Shown in pieces: positions 1 to 9,533 of a stretch of DNA of 64,000 nucleotides. The DNA lies in contig NZ_CP032819.1 of the NCBI RefSeq assembly GCF_003991565.1, positions 2,046,001 to 2,110,000 of the forward strand, given 5' to 3'. The notes below the pieces were generated by a model. That model had not been told where the DNA came from. It searched no databases and saw only the letters and a program-made list of their open reading frames with translations. The number at the start of each line of letters is the position of its first letter. Position 1 is the first letter of the stretch. The translations under genes were made by a program, and so were the position numbers. The stretch comes from Butyricimonas faecalis (lineage in GTDB: Bacteria; Bacteroidota; Bacteroidia; Bacteroidales; Marinifilaceae).

Positions 1-2
1 AA

Positions 3-602
3 GCCTCCTACGAGACAGAATACAATGGTGGAATGGGTTCCAATGGCCTGACCTCTGCCCGACACGACGTATTTGCCAAGTACTTGGCCGAAAAGTACCC
101 AGAAAGCTATGATAACTCCGTACCGGAAGAGCTCGTTTATTCCGGAAAATGCAAACTGACAGACGAAATCGCAGGCTTAGGAATTGATGCCGGGAAACTG
201 GTGCTATCCCCGACCCGTACATATATCCCGGTAATCAAGCAGGTGCTTGACAAGTACCGGAAACAAATCCACGGCATGGTTCACTGTTCAGGTGGAGCCC
301 AAACCAAGGTCATGAATTTCGTAGAGAACATGCACATCGTGAAGGATAATATGTTCCCCGTTCCTCCCTTGTTCAAGTTGATTCAAGAACAATCGGGGAC
401 CCCGTGGGAAGAGATGTACAAGGTGTTCAACATGGGCCACCGCATGGAGATCTACGTGGACGAAGAGATTGCCGATGACATTATCGCCATCTCCAAAAGC
501 TTTAATATTGATGCCCAAATCGTTGGCCGTTGTTACGACAACGAGGAGGGGAAAGGTAATAAGCTCACGATTATCAGCGAACTCGGGAAGTTCATATACT
601 GA
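3..602 (+). CDS. purM: Phosphoribosylformylglycinamidine cyclo-ligase (AIR synthetase), C-terminal part
   Basis: The reading frame is open from the window edge, so the 5' end of the gene lies outside; about 199 residues are visible. AIR synthetase closes the imidazole ring in de novo purine synthesis, using ATP in the cytoplasm. The visible part is the C-terminal AIRS domain: 'NGLTSARHDVF', 'LSPTRTYIPVI', 'HGMVHCSGGAQTKV' and 'VFNMGHRMEIY' match the order seen in PurM, including the Bacteroidota-type version with a GMVHCSGG segment in place of the usual HITGGG. A hairpin terminator follows the stop. Another purine gene, purD, lies far away at 58.2-59.5 kb, so these are not one operon. Confidence 0.9.
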   Translation, partial: ASYETEYNGGMGSNGLTSARHDVFAKYLAEKYPESYDNSVPEELVYSGKCKLTDEIAGLGIDAGKLVLSPTRTYIPVIKQVLDKYRKQIHGMVHCSGGAQTKVMNFVENMHIVKDNMFPVPPLFKLIQEQSGTPWEEMYKVFNMGHRMEIYVDEEIADDIIAISKSFNIDAQIVGRCYDNEEGKGNKLTIISELGKFIY

Positions 603-637
603 ACCGTGGGTTTCTTCAATTAAATTTATATATATTC

Positions 638-667
638 AACAAAGGCGAGGATCACCCCGCCTTTGTT
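638..667. terminator. Bidirectional hairpin terminator after purM
   Basis: A 13-base-pair stem with one mismatch and a 4-base loop (ATCA) is followed by a short T run. It sits between the convergent purM and the TlpA-like gene, whose stop codon begins one base later, so it probably serves both strands. Confidence 0.75.
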
Positions 668-2026
668 TTACTTGTCCAATATAGATTTTATATGATTAGC
701 GCATCCGAGGACAGAAGGCTTCATATAATCGACTTCAACAATTATCCCATTTTTATCAATCAACATAAAACGAGGAATAAATTCAATCGCATATTGCTTA
801 TAGAAAAAAGAATTCGTTCCTCCTTCCACTATAAATTGTTGCCAAGCCAAGTTCTTCTCCTCAACCATCTTTTTCCAAACCTTAGCTCTAGTGTCAACCG
901 AGATGCTTATAAACACAATCCGGTCATCATTTTTGAATTCCTCGTGTAACGCTGCCACATGAGGGATTTCCGCTTTACAGGGAGCACACCATGTAGCCCA
1001 AACATCAATATATACCATCTTTCCCCGAAAGTCAGACAAACGATATTTTTGTCCGTTTACATCCACCATTTCAAAGTCGGGAGCCTCTATCCCATTGCGA
1101 ATCTTAAAATAGTTCAGATATACATTCAGTTTTTCCTGACAAGCCGCAATCGAAGCTGTATCGGTACAAACTGTTTTATATTTATCAAAAACTTCCTGCA
1201 TATTAGTTACTTTCTTCCCTTTTAATCTCCAATTCATATAAGCAGTGGCATGTTCGTTCCTAATTTGCCGATCAGTGATCATCTTTTCCACCCTCTCAAG
1301 ATAACGAATAGACCGATCACGGGTATCTGTTTTATCAGCTTTATCCAAATACCAATTAATAACTCCAAAAATCACATTGTAATCCACCCGGTTACGATCA
1401 TTCAAATCAATACTTTGTACAAAAGTGGTAAAGTCCGGATCTACAACGACTTTATCCGGATTAACCCGATGCACGATTCCATAATAATCCAATCCCATAT
1501 ACAATGGTATTACATTTTGCAAACGAGTCCATTTTTCCCGAATCTGCTCATCTGCAACCTTCTCCAACCGTTCTTGAGCAATACGGGCTTTCTCATCTAA
1601 CTTTTTTTGGTAATCTTTAAAAGCAACATATTCCCCAGACACCAGTTCTTCCTGTAAAGAAGCTAATTGAGACATCGCATATTGGTAATTATTCTCAGCC
1701 GACCGATCTCCTTTAAAAATAACACGCTCGCTACCTTCTTTTTTCAAATCAATCACGACACTAAACTGATCACCCGGTTCCAAGTAAAGAGGGGTTTTCT
1801 GCTCCATTACAGATAACGAAGCCGGAAGATGTTGATCATGCTGATAGACAAACTTACCGCTTTTCCCTACTTGAAGCGTGTCTATCAATTCATGCTTTCC
1901 CTCGTAATACGATAGAGTCAAACATTCTCCTTTGTAATGTTTAACGGTCCCCTGTATTTTAATTTGGGCGTTGGTTGTACTTACGATTCCACCAAACAAT
2001 AAAAATAAGACAATATACTTTTTCAT
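668..2026 (-). CDS. TlpA-family thioredoxin-like protein (uptake locus 1)
   Basis: Predicted exported thiol-disulfide oxidoreductase of about 452 residues. The N-terminus (MKKYIVLFLLFGG...) is a signal peptide. Residues about 25-115 resemble the DUF4369 domain often joined to TlpA proteins in Bacteroidota. The C-terminal third is a redoxin fold with the active site WATWCAPC near residue 350 and the cis-proline region 'FIPRFMLIDKNG'. I chose the ATG at 2026 because it gives a clean signal peptide; an ATG three codons upstream overlaps the previous stop by 8 bases. It is the last gene of the sigma-fecR-susC-susD-tlpA-tlpA locus. Whether it reduces the imported substrate or envelope proteins cannot be told from the sequence. 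Confidence 0.85.
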   Translation of the reverse strand: MKKYIVLFLLFGGIVSTTNAQIKIQGTVKHYKGECLTLSYYEGKHELIDTLQVGKSGKFVYQHDQHLPASLSVMEQKTPLYLEPGDQFSVVIDLKKEGSERVIFKGDRSAENNYQYAMSQLASLQEELVSGEYVAFKDYQKKLDEKARIAQERLEKVADEQIREKWTRLQNVIPLYMGLDYYGIVHRVNPDKVVVDPDFTTFVQSIDLNDRNRVDYNVIFGVINWYLDKADKTDTRDRSIRYLERVEKMITDRQIRNEHATAYMNWRLKGKKVTNMQEVFDKYKTVCTDTASIAACQEKLNVYLNYFKIRNGIEAPDFEMVDVNGQKYRLSDFRGKMVYIDVWATWCAPCKAEIPHVAALHEEFKNDDRIVFISISVDTRAKVWKKMVEEKNLAWQQFIVEGGTNSFFYKQYAIEFIPRFMLIDKNGIIVEVDYMKPSVLGCANHIKSILDK

Positions 2027-2027
2027 T

Positions 2028-3149
2028 CTAATCATTGCTTTTTATACTTTGTGCTATTTTTTCTTCTAGTTCTTTTCCTCTCAAATTTTTAGCGATAATA
2101 ACCCCGGAAGGATCGATCAACACGGTATGGGGTATAGCACCAACAACATATTTACGAGCGGCTTCTTCTTTCACATCAAGTAGTTGTGGCCAATCCATCT
2201 GTAATTCTTCTATTTTTGCTTTCCATGAATCTTTATCTTGCTCCAAAGAGATCCCGATAATTTCAAATCCTTGTTGTTTATATTGATCGTACAATCGTTT
2301 TAACTCAGGCATTTCGGCACAACAAGGCTTACACCATGAAGCCCAAAAATCAATCAGGACATACTTACCTTGCCCCATATAATCAGACAAATGAGCTTCT
2401 TGATTTTGAACATCAAGAACTATTGCATCTTGATAGGTTTTCCCTACAGCAACAGCATTGTAAGTATTAACCCGTTTCACGATCTGTCGTACTAACGGAT
2501 GACGTAAACTAACAGAATCTGCCTTCTCCGGGATCTCTACCAGCAAACGTTCTGGAAGTCCCACTATCTCCATGACCTGACTCCTACCTGCAGGGGTATT
2601 GATATTTTCTTTAACAAACTCCAATGCAAGCAAACGCATCTCCCGCATATAACCACTACTGATTCTATCTAACGAATCATACACGGCTGACGTTAACTGC
2701 CCTACTTTTTCCAGACGAGATACTTCGTTGGATATTTGCTTCATTTTATTGAATGGGACATACCAATGATTCAAATACTCTTGCAATAACTCATTATTCG
2801 GAGTACCAGAAATTCGCACACCTCCTTGCTCATTTCCAATAATCTTAATATCTCCCTTTTCTAAAATAAACTGGGAAGTCCATACCGCTTTATGTTGATC
2901 AACAATACTCAATAAAGCAGTTTGTGGCTCACGAGCCTGTTGTTCAAAAAAGAAGTGGCCTTCATGAATCGTTGTAGAATCAATGATCTCCGGAATCATT
3001 TTTTCCTCATTAATCAATTGTAAATAAATAGTTTTACCACTCCATTCCGATCCGATATTGCCTTCTACAGTTGTAACGTTTTTTGCACAACTAGCACAAC
3101 ACCAAGCAATGATTATTGTATAAAAAGAATATAATACCAAGTTTTTCAT
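2028..3149 (-). CDS. TlpA-family thioredoxin-like lipoprotein (uptake locus 1)
   Basis: 373 residues. The N-terminus ends in a lipobox-like 'CCASC', so it is probably a lipoprotein. A DUF4369-like beta domain (about residues 25-110) is followed by a helical linker and a C-terminal redoxin domain with the active site WASWCKPC near residues 271-276; a third cysteine follows directly (CKPCC), which is less usual. 'AIPHTVLIDPSG' supplies the cis-proline loop. It lies 1 base after susD and overlaps or abuts the next tlpA-like gene, so the two are co-transcribed. The pair looks like an old tandem duplication that has diverged strongly. Confidence 0.85.
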   Translation of the reverse strand: MKNLVLYSFYTIIIAWCCASCAKNVTTVEGNIGSEWSGKTIYLQLINEEKMIPEIIDSTTIHEGHFFFEQQAREPQTALLSIVDQHKAVWTSQFILEKGDIKIIGNEQGGVRISGTPNNELLQEYLNHWYVPFNKMKQISNEVSRLEKVGQLTSAVYDSLDRISSGYMREMRLLALEFVKENINTPAGRSQVMEIVGLPERLLVEIPEKADSVSLRHPLVRQIVKRVNTYNAVAVGKTYQDAIVLDVQNQEAHLSDYMGQGKYVLIDFWASWCKPCCAEMPELKRLYDQYKQQGFEIIGISLEQDKDSWKAKIEELQMDWPQLLDVKEEAARKYVVGAIPHTVLIDPSGVIIAKNLRGKELEEKIAQSIKSND

Positions 3150-3150
3150 T

Positions 3151-4680
3151 TTAATACGTGTTTTGTTTCATCTCACCATTTGATACCTCTATTTCATTCT
3201 GATTAATAGGGAAAGCATACTTACGGGAATTCTTTTCCAAAGTATAAGTAACCGGAGCCTCCTTACTATAAATAGCTGTCGAACTGACCCGATAGAAAGT
3301 ACGGGAAACAGCCTCTACATCATCATTGGGATCTTCGTTATTATTTAACCGTCGCAAATCAAACCAACGTTGGGCAAAAGGCATTTCCCGACGTCTTTCT
3401 TCTAAAATGTGCCGAATGGCTTCTGCCGGATTATTTGCCTGCAATTTCACCCATTCTCCCGGAAGCATACGTTTAGCTCTCAACGTATTTAACGTTTCCA
3501 TCGCCAACATGTAATCACCTTGGCGAGCCAGACATTCTGCTTTAATAAGATACATTTCGGCAGTACTCGGTCCACTAGGCATATGAGTCATCGAGAAAAA
3601 AACATACACCGGATAAGAATAGTCACAACGATACATATCCATAACACCTTCCACGAAATGATATTTATAACGAAGATCATGTTCCTTATCATACAGATCT
3701 TGCAAATCCTGACTGGGGAAATAGAGACCATCCACACTTGATGCATAAAGATATCTCATGTATAGTGTCTCTTTCCATTCGATCCGTTTGGTATAAACAT
3801 CCGTATCCCAATCAAAAGTTGTTGGAAAATAAATCCCGAATCCCATCGCATCTTCTTCCCCCATTTCCGTATTGTAATCCACCAATGTGTTATACTCTGA
3901 CAACACATTATCGGCATATTTCAACGCATTCACATAATCATTCCGGTTCAAGTAGTACCGAGCAGCAAAACCATTAATGCCTGCCGTATTTGCCCGCCAA
4001 TGTTTAGGCTTTCCGGCTTGCACCAAAGCCGTCTGACATTTTAACGCCTCCTGCAAATCAGACTCGATGAATTTATACGTATCTTCAAGCGTAGCTCGAG
4101 CGGCTGATTCTTCAAAACTCGTGAACTTTTTCAAAGGCAAACCGGGTTCTGCTTTTGTCGCCTCCGTGTAAGGTAAACAATACGTGTTAACCAAATTCCA
4201 ATGACTGTAAGCCCTTATAAAATGAGCTTCCGCTTTTAACCGGGCTTTATCCTCACGACTTCCTTCAACATTATCTAACCCAGCAAGCACCATATTCGCA
4301 CGGAATATTTTACTATATTCTCCCGCTTGATTGTACCCGTTTCCTCCCCAGAATACATCACTTCCTGCCTTCTCCAAATTTTCAAAATCCCATAAATAAC
4401 TTTGCAGAATCTGGTTGGGTCCGGGGAAAAACATAGGCTGTGCATCATATAGTGCTATCGGAAAACCAAAATCATCATGCCCACAAAAAGCCGCTTTATT
4501 AGCTTCTATACAAAAATCCTGATATTTAGCTAAAATCGCATCCAATTGCTCTATTTTAGTAACAGGAAGACGAGAACTCTTGGAAGGTAATTCATCCAAA
4601 TAATCATCACACGCTGTAAACAACAGGATTCCACAAACGATTAACGTTACTTTTTTTAATAATTCAGTTACTTTTTTCAT
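3151..4680 (-). CDS. SusD/RagB-family outer-membrane lipoprotein
   Basis: 509 residues, the usual SusD length. The signal peptide ends at the lipobox 'LLFTAC' followed by DDYLDELP, the common SusD start. The helical TPR-like core includes 'RLKAEAHFIRAYSHWNLVNTY' and the C-terminal SusD motifs 'AEMYLIKAECLARQGD', 'LNTLRAKR' and 'ILEERRREM', ending with 'YAFPINQNEI'. SusD proteins cap the SusC barrel and capture the substrate at the cell surface. It is 11 bases downstream of susC and 1 base upstream of the first tlpA-like gene. No glycan-degrading enzyme is linked, so the ligand is unknown. Confidence 0.93.
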   Translation of the reverse strand: MKKVTELLKKVTLIVCGILLFTACDDYLDELPSKSSRLPVTKIEQLDAILAKYQDFCIEANKAAFCGHDDFGFPIALYDAQPMFFPGPNQILQSYLWDFENLEKAGSDVFWGGNGYNQAGEYSKIFRANMVLAGLDNVEGSREDKARLKAEAHFIRAYSHWNLVNTYCLPYTEATKAEPGLPLKKFTSFEESAARATLEDTYKFIESDLQEALKCQTALVQAGKPKHWRANTAGINGFAARYYLNRNDYVNALKYADNVLSEYNTLVDYNTEMGEEDAMGFGIYFPTTFDWDTDVYTKRIEWKETLYMRYLYASSVDGLYFPSQDLQDLYDKEHDLRYKYHFVEGVMDMYRCDYSYPVYVFFSMTHMPSGPSTAEMYLIKAECLARQGDYMLAMETLNTLRAKRMLPGEWVKLQANNPAEAIRHILEERRREMPFAQRWFDLRRLNNNEDPNDDVEAVSRTFYRVSSTAIYSKEAPVTYTLEKNSRKYAFPINQNEIEVSNGEMKQNTY

Positions 4681-4691
4681 GGCCTCATGTT

Positions 4692-7600
4692 TTAGAAATC
4701 CAACTTAAATCCAAAGGTATACTGAGCTTGTAAGCGATAAGTCCCCAACGGGTTTTCAGGATCTTCATTATATTTGTTATTCGTAATCACAAACAGATTG
4801 TTAGCCTGTGCATAAACACGCAAAGCTGAAAGACCAATCTTACTCAACAAACGGGACGGAACATTATAGCTTAGGTTAATTTCCTGCAAACGAACATGAT
4901 TGGCATTATCTGCCAAATAATCCATACTCTTGTACATGGTAAACCAATTACTGTATGTTCTTTCTACATCATTCTGAGGCAAAGGTAACATCTTCATCGG
5001 ATCACAATTCAACACCTCAGAATACCTCGCATTAGGTAAAGATTTGGAGGTAACATTTGGATAATTGAACGAATGATGATTAAAGACATGACCGAATTTT
5101 CCGGTAATAATAAAAGAAAAATCAAAATCATAAATTCTAAACTGATTGGTAAAACCCAGCGTGTAAGGTGCTACTTTAGTTCCCATATCCAACATATAAG
5201 TAGTTGCATCCCCGATTGGCCATCCGTCTGAAAGGGCAAAACGAGTTTCTGCATCCGGTCCCTGTATCATAGGCTGCCAATTCGGAGAATCGTCAGTTCC
5301 TACATTATAAACGCCTGCATACTTGTATGCCCAAAGAGTTTGTGAATTTTTCCCCTCCACGTAAGCACTGGTTGCATCTCCATAAGCCAAATCGGAAGAA
5401 AGATAATTCTGGCGGAAAAGTTTTGTAATCTTATTACGATTCCATGCAAAGTTCAAATTTCCAAACCAAGTGATATTTTCCGTGATTGGAATAGTTGTTC
5501 CAACTTCCAGTTCGATTCCATGATTCTGCATAGCTGCATTATTAAACTTTTGACTTGTGGTACCATTAATAGAAGGGATGGATATTGTCGCCAACAAATC
5601 TTTTCCTTTTTTCTGGTATAAATCCAATTTTCCGAACAACTTACCTTCAAACAGAGAATAATCAAATCCAACATTAAGTGTACCCACCTTTTCCCAACGG
5701 AGAGTTGGATTTCCGAAACTGGCAATCGTCGCCACCACATCATCCGTGTACAAATCCGGGGTAGATTGTAATGAAATAAGAGGTTTAAAGGATGTACTGC
5801 TGTCTACATTTCCATTGTACCCGTAAGTGACACGCAAGGTCAAACGATCCAACCATTCGATATTATCCATGAATTTCTCCCGATATAATTGCCAACGCAT
5901 ACCTACCGACCAGAAAGGAGAGTAACGATACGACGGATCATCCGTGATTAAATTTGAAGCATCCGTACGGACACTACCCGATAAAGTATATTTGCCATCG
6001 AAAGTATAAGCTAAATTTCCATACAAAGAAAAATAACGGCTCGTAAGGTAAGAGTAAGTCGGTGTGTACGCAAACGATTTACTATATCCCATCCAATCTG
6101 TCACTGTTGTCCCGTTAAGGAACGCCCCTACGGTTAAACGGTCATCATTGTAACCGTAAACTGTTGGAGAAATTGTACCTTTAGTGATGGAATTACTAAT
6201 CTCTGTTCCCACGATAGCATCAATCTCATGCTTATCAAATCTCCGGCTAAAATTTAACTGATTACGTAAATTATATCCCGTTGTTCGTACTTGTCTTTCA
6301 TCGAGTATTTCCCCGTTCATCAGATTCGGAGTGATCGTATTGCTCGCCTTATTCCAGGTAGATGACGTATTCACCATATTCCGAACATAGAAAGAGCCTT
6401 CTTTATATAAATTACGCGTTTCATTTTGTAGTAATTCATATTGAAATTTAGCATCATAAGTAAACCCCTTCATAAGCTTTAGCGTCACCCCAGCCTGCAA
6501 TCGGACGTTCAGGAGTTGAGTCGTAAGATCTCGATTATTCATTTCTACTAACGGGTTATAACTCCAATCCGAATAAGGGAATCTATCGACAGGAACTTGA
6601 TTATCAATAATTGGTTGATAATAATCACGAATCACATTCGTATAATTCCCTGCCTCATCTTTTAGCATATCATAAGGGGAAAGATTCTGAATATCCGTTA
6701 AAGAACAACCGTTATTATTATCCTTACTATAATGCAACATACCAGAAAGACTAAAATCCATCCACTTCGTAACCTCTGCCATATTACGATAATTCAACAT
6801 GTATTCTTGAGAATCCGTATTTTTAAACCGAGATTGATGGTCCGAGAACATCAATGATAATACATTATTGCTACGTTGTGAAGCACTGGAAATCGTAAGA
6901 TTGTATTGCTGGCTAAAAGGCACTGCCAACATATAACGCCGAATCTGGTCTCGGTTATCATTCTTTCTTAAAGAATTTAAAATATCATCCCGATCCTTCT
7001 CAGATATATTCCCAAGGCGATGCTCATTCAATGCAGTCAATCCTTGAGAATAGGCCCGATAATAATCCTGTTGCAAGTTACCGTTATTTTGAATTGTCCC
7101 CCAACGATCAAAACCTTTCACCTCGTAATCAATCGTTTCCAACGAACTAGCCAAGGGATTGATATAATCAAGATCCAGTTTGGGACTGACTTTCACAAAA
7201 GCACTCAACTCTATTTTCAAACGATTCCCAGCTTCGGCTTTTTTTGTTGTCACGACGATCACACCATTAGCAGCCCGTGCTCCCCAGATAGAAGCAGCGG
7301 CAGCATCTTTCAAGATCGTCACACTGGCAACATCATTCGGATTAATACTATTAAAACCTCCTTCCACAGGAAATCCATCAACCACAAGTAAAGGTTGTGC
7401 ATTAGCATACAAGGAGGTTTGTCCCCGAATTTCAAATGTCGGATTTCCTTCAGCATCAAGAGTTGAAGCAAGTCCTGCCGTAGTACCTATCAATCGTGAA
7501 GCGAAATTAGTTGCCGGTTTATCCAATTGTTGCTTGGAAATCACGTTAATCGATCCCGTAGATCGTTCTTTAGGTAAAACAGAGTATCCCGTAACAACCA

Positions 7601-8240
7601 CCTCTTGTAAATCCTCAACAACAGCTTCAAGTATAACTTCTAACATTTTATCCGCATCACTCACTACAACTTCCTTGGTTTGCATTCCCACAAATGAGAA
7701 AACCAAAGTAATCTTTTCCCCTTTAGTAATCATGAGGCCGAACGTTCCATCATGATAGGTAGCCACGCCTTGAGTAGTCCCTTTTATCATGACAGTAACT
7801 CCCGGTAAAGGCAATCCTTCCTTGTCCCGAACCACTCCGCGAAGTTCCCGTTTAACGGGCTCTTCTTCAACGGGCAAGAACTTTGAAGAAATCATCACAA
7901 TCCTATCTTCTACACGATACCCCAATCCTGTCTCCTTCAGACACTCTTTCAATACAACTTCTAAATCAGTTTTACTAAAAGACACCGTTACCTTTTTCTG
8001 CTTTTCCAACAGATTATCACTATAGGCAAAATGATAACCGGTCTGCCGGGTTATTTCTTCAAACACCTCCGGTAACGTAGCGTTTGTCATGGACAAACTC
8101 AATTTCACTTGTGCATGGGTATTTCCCAGTACCGTTGAAAACCCCAATGTCAATAAACACACGAGTAGTTTCATCATCAAACAAATCTTTTTAACGACAT
8201 AAGAATTTCTTCCAACGTCAAATTCTTGATTCTTTTTCAT
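4692..8240 (-). CDS. SusC/RagA-family TonB-dependent transporter with N-terminal STN domain
   Basis: 1182 residues. After the signal peptide comes an STN signalling domain (about 45-115, 'LPEVFEEITRQTGYHFAYSD'), then a carboxypeptidase-regulatory-like domain (about 135-215, 'GLPLPGVTVMIKGTTQGV'), the TonB-box/plug region starting at 'LQEVVVTGYS', the SusC signature 'VTILKDAAAASIWGARAANG', and a long beta barrel ending in an aromatic residue (FKLDF). It imports a substrate across the outer membrane using TonB energy. The STN domain is the part that contacts FecR, fitting the sigma/fecR genes just upstream, so this is a trans-envelope signalling transporter. Confidence 0.95.
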   Translation of the reverse strand: MKKNQEFDVGRNSYVVKKICLMMKLLVCLLTLGFSTVLGNTHAQVKLSLSMTNATLPEVFEEITRQTGYHFAYSDNLLEKQKKVTVSFSKTDLEVVLKECLKETGLGYRVEDRIVMISSKFLPVEEEPVKRELRGVVRDKEGLPLPGVTVMIKGTTQGVATYHDGTFGLMITKGEKITLVFSFVGMQTKEVVVSDADKMLEVILEAVVEDLQEVVVTGYSVLPKERSTGSINVISKQQLDKPATNFASRLIGTTAGLASTLDAEGNPTFEIRGQTSLYANAQPLLVVDGFPVEGGFNSINPNDVASVTILKDAAAASIWGARAANGVIVVTTKKAEAGNRLKIELSAFVKVSPKLDLDYINPLASSLETIDYEVKGFDRWGTIQNNGNLQQDYYRAYSQGLTALNEHRLGNISEKDRDDILNSLRKNDNRDQIRRYMLAVPFSQQYNLTISSASQRSNNVLSLMFSDHQSRFKNTDSQEYMLNYRNMAEVTKWMDFSLSGMLHYSKDNNNGCSLTDIQNLSPYDMLKDEAGNYTNVIRDYYQPIIDNQVPVDRFPYSDWSYNPLVEMNNRDLTTQLLNVRLQAGVTLKLMKGFTYDAKFQYELLQNETRNLYKEGSFYVRNMVNTSSTWNKASNTITPNLMNGEILDERQVRTTGYNLRNQLNFSRRFDKHEIDAIVGTEISNSITKGTISPTVYGYNDDRLTVGAFLNGTTVTDWMGYSKSFAYTPTYSYLTSRYFSLYGNLAYTFDGKYTLSGSVRTDASNLITDDPSYRYSPFWSVGMRWQLYREKFMDNIEWLDRLTLRVTYGYNGNVDSSTSFKPLISLQSTPDLYTDDVVATIASFGNPTLRWEKVGTLNVGFDYSLFEGKLFGKLDLYQKKGKDLLATISIPSINGTTSQKFNNAAMQNHGIELEVGTTIPITENITWFGNLNFAWNRNKITKLFRQNYLSSDLAYGDATSAYVEGKNSQTLWAYKYAGVYNVGTDDSPNWQPMIQGPDAETRFALSDGWPIGDATTYMLDMGTKVAPYTLGFTNQFRIYDFDFSFIITGKFGHVFNHHSFNYPNVTSKSLPNARYSEVLNCDPMKMLPLPQNDVERTYSNWFTMYKSMDYLADNANHVRLQEINLSYNVPSRLLSKIGLSALRVYAQANNLFVITNNKYNEDPENPLGTYRLQAQYTFGFKLDF

Positions 8241-8300
8241 AACTTTGTCTTTGAATTAATATTATGCCCTACGCCAATAGGGTACTTTAATTGATCAATT

Positions 8301-8329
8301 ACAGGGAAGTAGTGCTAATACTTTCCTGT
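8301..8329 (-). promoter_or_regulatory. Hairpin across the fecR stop codon, upstream of susC
   Basis: An 11-base-pair stem with one G-T type mismatch and a 7-base loop is formed by 8301-8311 and 8319-8329. The fecR stop codon lies in the loop. On the coding strand no U run follows, so it may be a processing site or attenuator setting fecR versus susC levels, not a simple terminator. A second imperfect stem (CCCTA/TAGGG) follows in the 74-base gap before susC. Confidence 0.4.
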
Positions 8330-9478
8330 TTTTCTTTGTTCTGATTTTATAATAATTTCACCTCCATTTATTTCGTATTTTACTTGAGCTATGTCCTCGA
8401 TAATATCCAATATTTTATCAACATCTTCATACTTTGGTAAATTAGCCGTTAAACGAATTCCTTGCACTTCCCGAGAAATTACAAAATGAACATCATACCA
8501 GCGTTCTAACTCTCGTACGACCTCTTCTATCGGTCTATTTTTGAATACAAACCTTTTCTCCTTCCATCCCACATAATTATTGACATCCACAGTCTGCACG
8601 GTTATCCCACTATCCGTAAGCAGTGCTTGTTCCCCAGGCATTAACTCCACACTCGTCCCATCTGACAGAGCTCGAACTTTTCCTTCCACCAGTGTGGTAT
8701 GCTGTACTTCCCCCGGATAAGCCGAAACATTAAAAGACGTGCCCAAAACATTTACCTGCATACGATCCGTTTCTACAATAAAAGGCATTGAAGCATCGGA
8801 TGTCACCTCAAAATAAGCTTCTCCTTTTAAATGAACCTTACGACTTTCTCCTGAAAAAAAACTAGGATAACTCAATTCTGTTTCAGCATTTAACCATACT
8901 TTCGTACCATCCGATAACACCAACATATACTCTGCTCCCCGTGGAATCTGCAACAAATGCCGTTGAGGGATAACAGCATACTTGGAATGTTTGTAAACAA
9001 GTCGTTGTCCATCATTTTCTAAAATCCCAGCAACAGAATCATTCCCAACACTCCGGCTCGTATTCAACTCCAATGTTCTCCCATCTTCCAACACTAACCG
9101 TACCCCCGAAGGTAATGTGGTAACTCCATGCCTGTTATCGATCTCCCTGTGAACAAATGATCCGGTATACAAAAATGTCACGATACCTATAGTTGCAAGT
9201 AGAACTGCCGCATAAGGAATAAAACGATAAAACAATCTTTTACTCCTTTTTCTTAAACGAGGTTCTACTTTCTTCCACCCTTCAAGCGCATCAAATTCGG
9301 AATATGCCGAATAACGCTGAGACTGATACGTAGAATTCTCTAAACGTTTTAAAAGCTCTTGATTCTCTTTCCGTTTTTCAATCCATTCATTCAACTCAAA
9401 CTGCTGCTCCCTATTTGTCAAATCAAAAAGAGAAAGAAATATTAAATGTGCTATTCTCTTTCGCTCTACTAATTTCAT
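8315..9478 (-). CDS. FecR-family anti-sigma factor (uptake locus 1)
   Basis: 387 residues. A short cytoplasmic N-terminal region, which should bind the ECF sigma factor, is followed by one membrane helix near residues 86-105 ('YAAVLLATIGIVTFLYTG'). The periplasmic FecR domain follows: 'LQIPRGAEYMLVLSDGTKV', 'WLNAETELSYPSFF', 'VHLKGEAYFEV', 'VLGTSFNVSAY', 'TTLVEGKV'. The C-terminal DUF4974 domain, 'RFVFKNRPIEEVVRELERW', is the part thought to meet the SusC STN domain. It lies between the sigma gene and susC. By family precedent it holds the sigma factor inactive until the transporter is occupied. Confidence 0.92.
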   Translation of the reverse strand: MKLVERKRIAHLIFLSLFDLTNREQQFELNEWIEKRKENQELLKRLENSTYQSQRYSAYSEFDALEGWKKVEPRLRKRSKRLFYRFIPYAAVLLATIGIVTFLYTGSFVHREIDNRHGVTTLPSGVRLVLEDGRTLELNTSRSVGNDSVAGILENDGQRLVYKHSKYAVIPQRHLLQIPRGAEYMLVLSDGTKVWLNAETELSYPSFFSGESRKVHLKGEAYFEVTSDASMPFIVETDRMQVNVLGTSFNVSAYPGEVQHTTLVEGKVRALSDGTSVELMPGEQALLTDSGITVQTVDVNNYVGWKEKRFVFKNRPIEEVVRELERWYDVHFVISREVQGIRLTANLPKYEDVDKILDIIEDIAQVKYEINGGEIIIKSEQRKTGKY

Positions 9479-9533
9479 TATTCCTTTTTTTAGTAAAGCA
9501 AGTGAAAAAGAAAAAGGATGACAAAAAAGTAAA

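Noticed and set aside
7180..7755. 191-codon plus-strand frame inside susC
   Set aside because: It is antisense to the strongly conserved plug region of SusC and has no recognisable features of its own.
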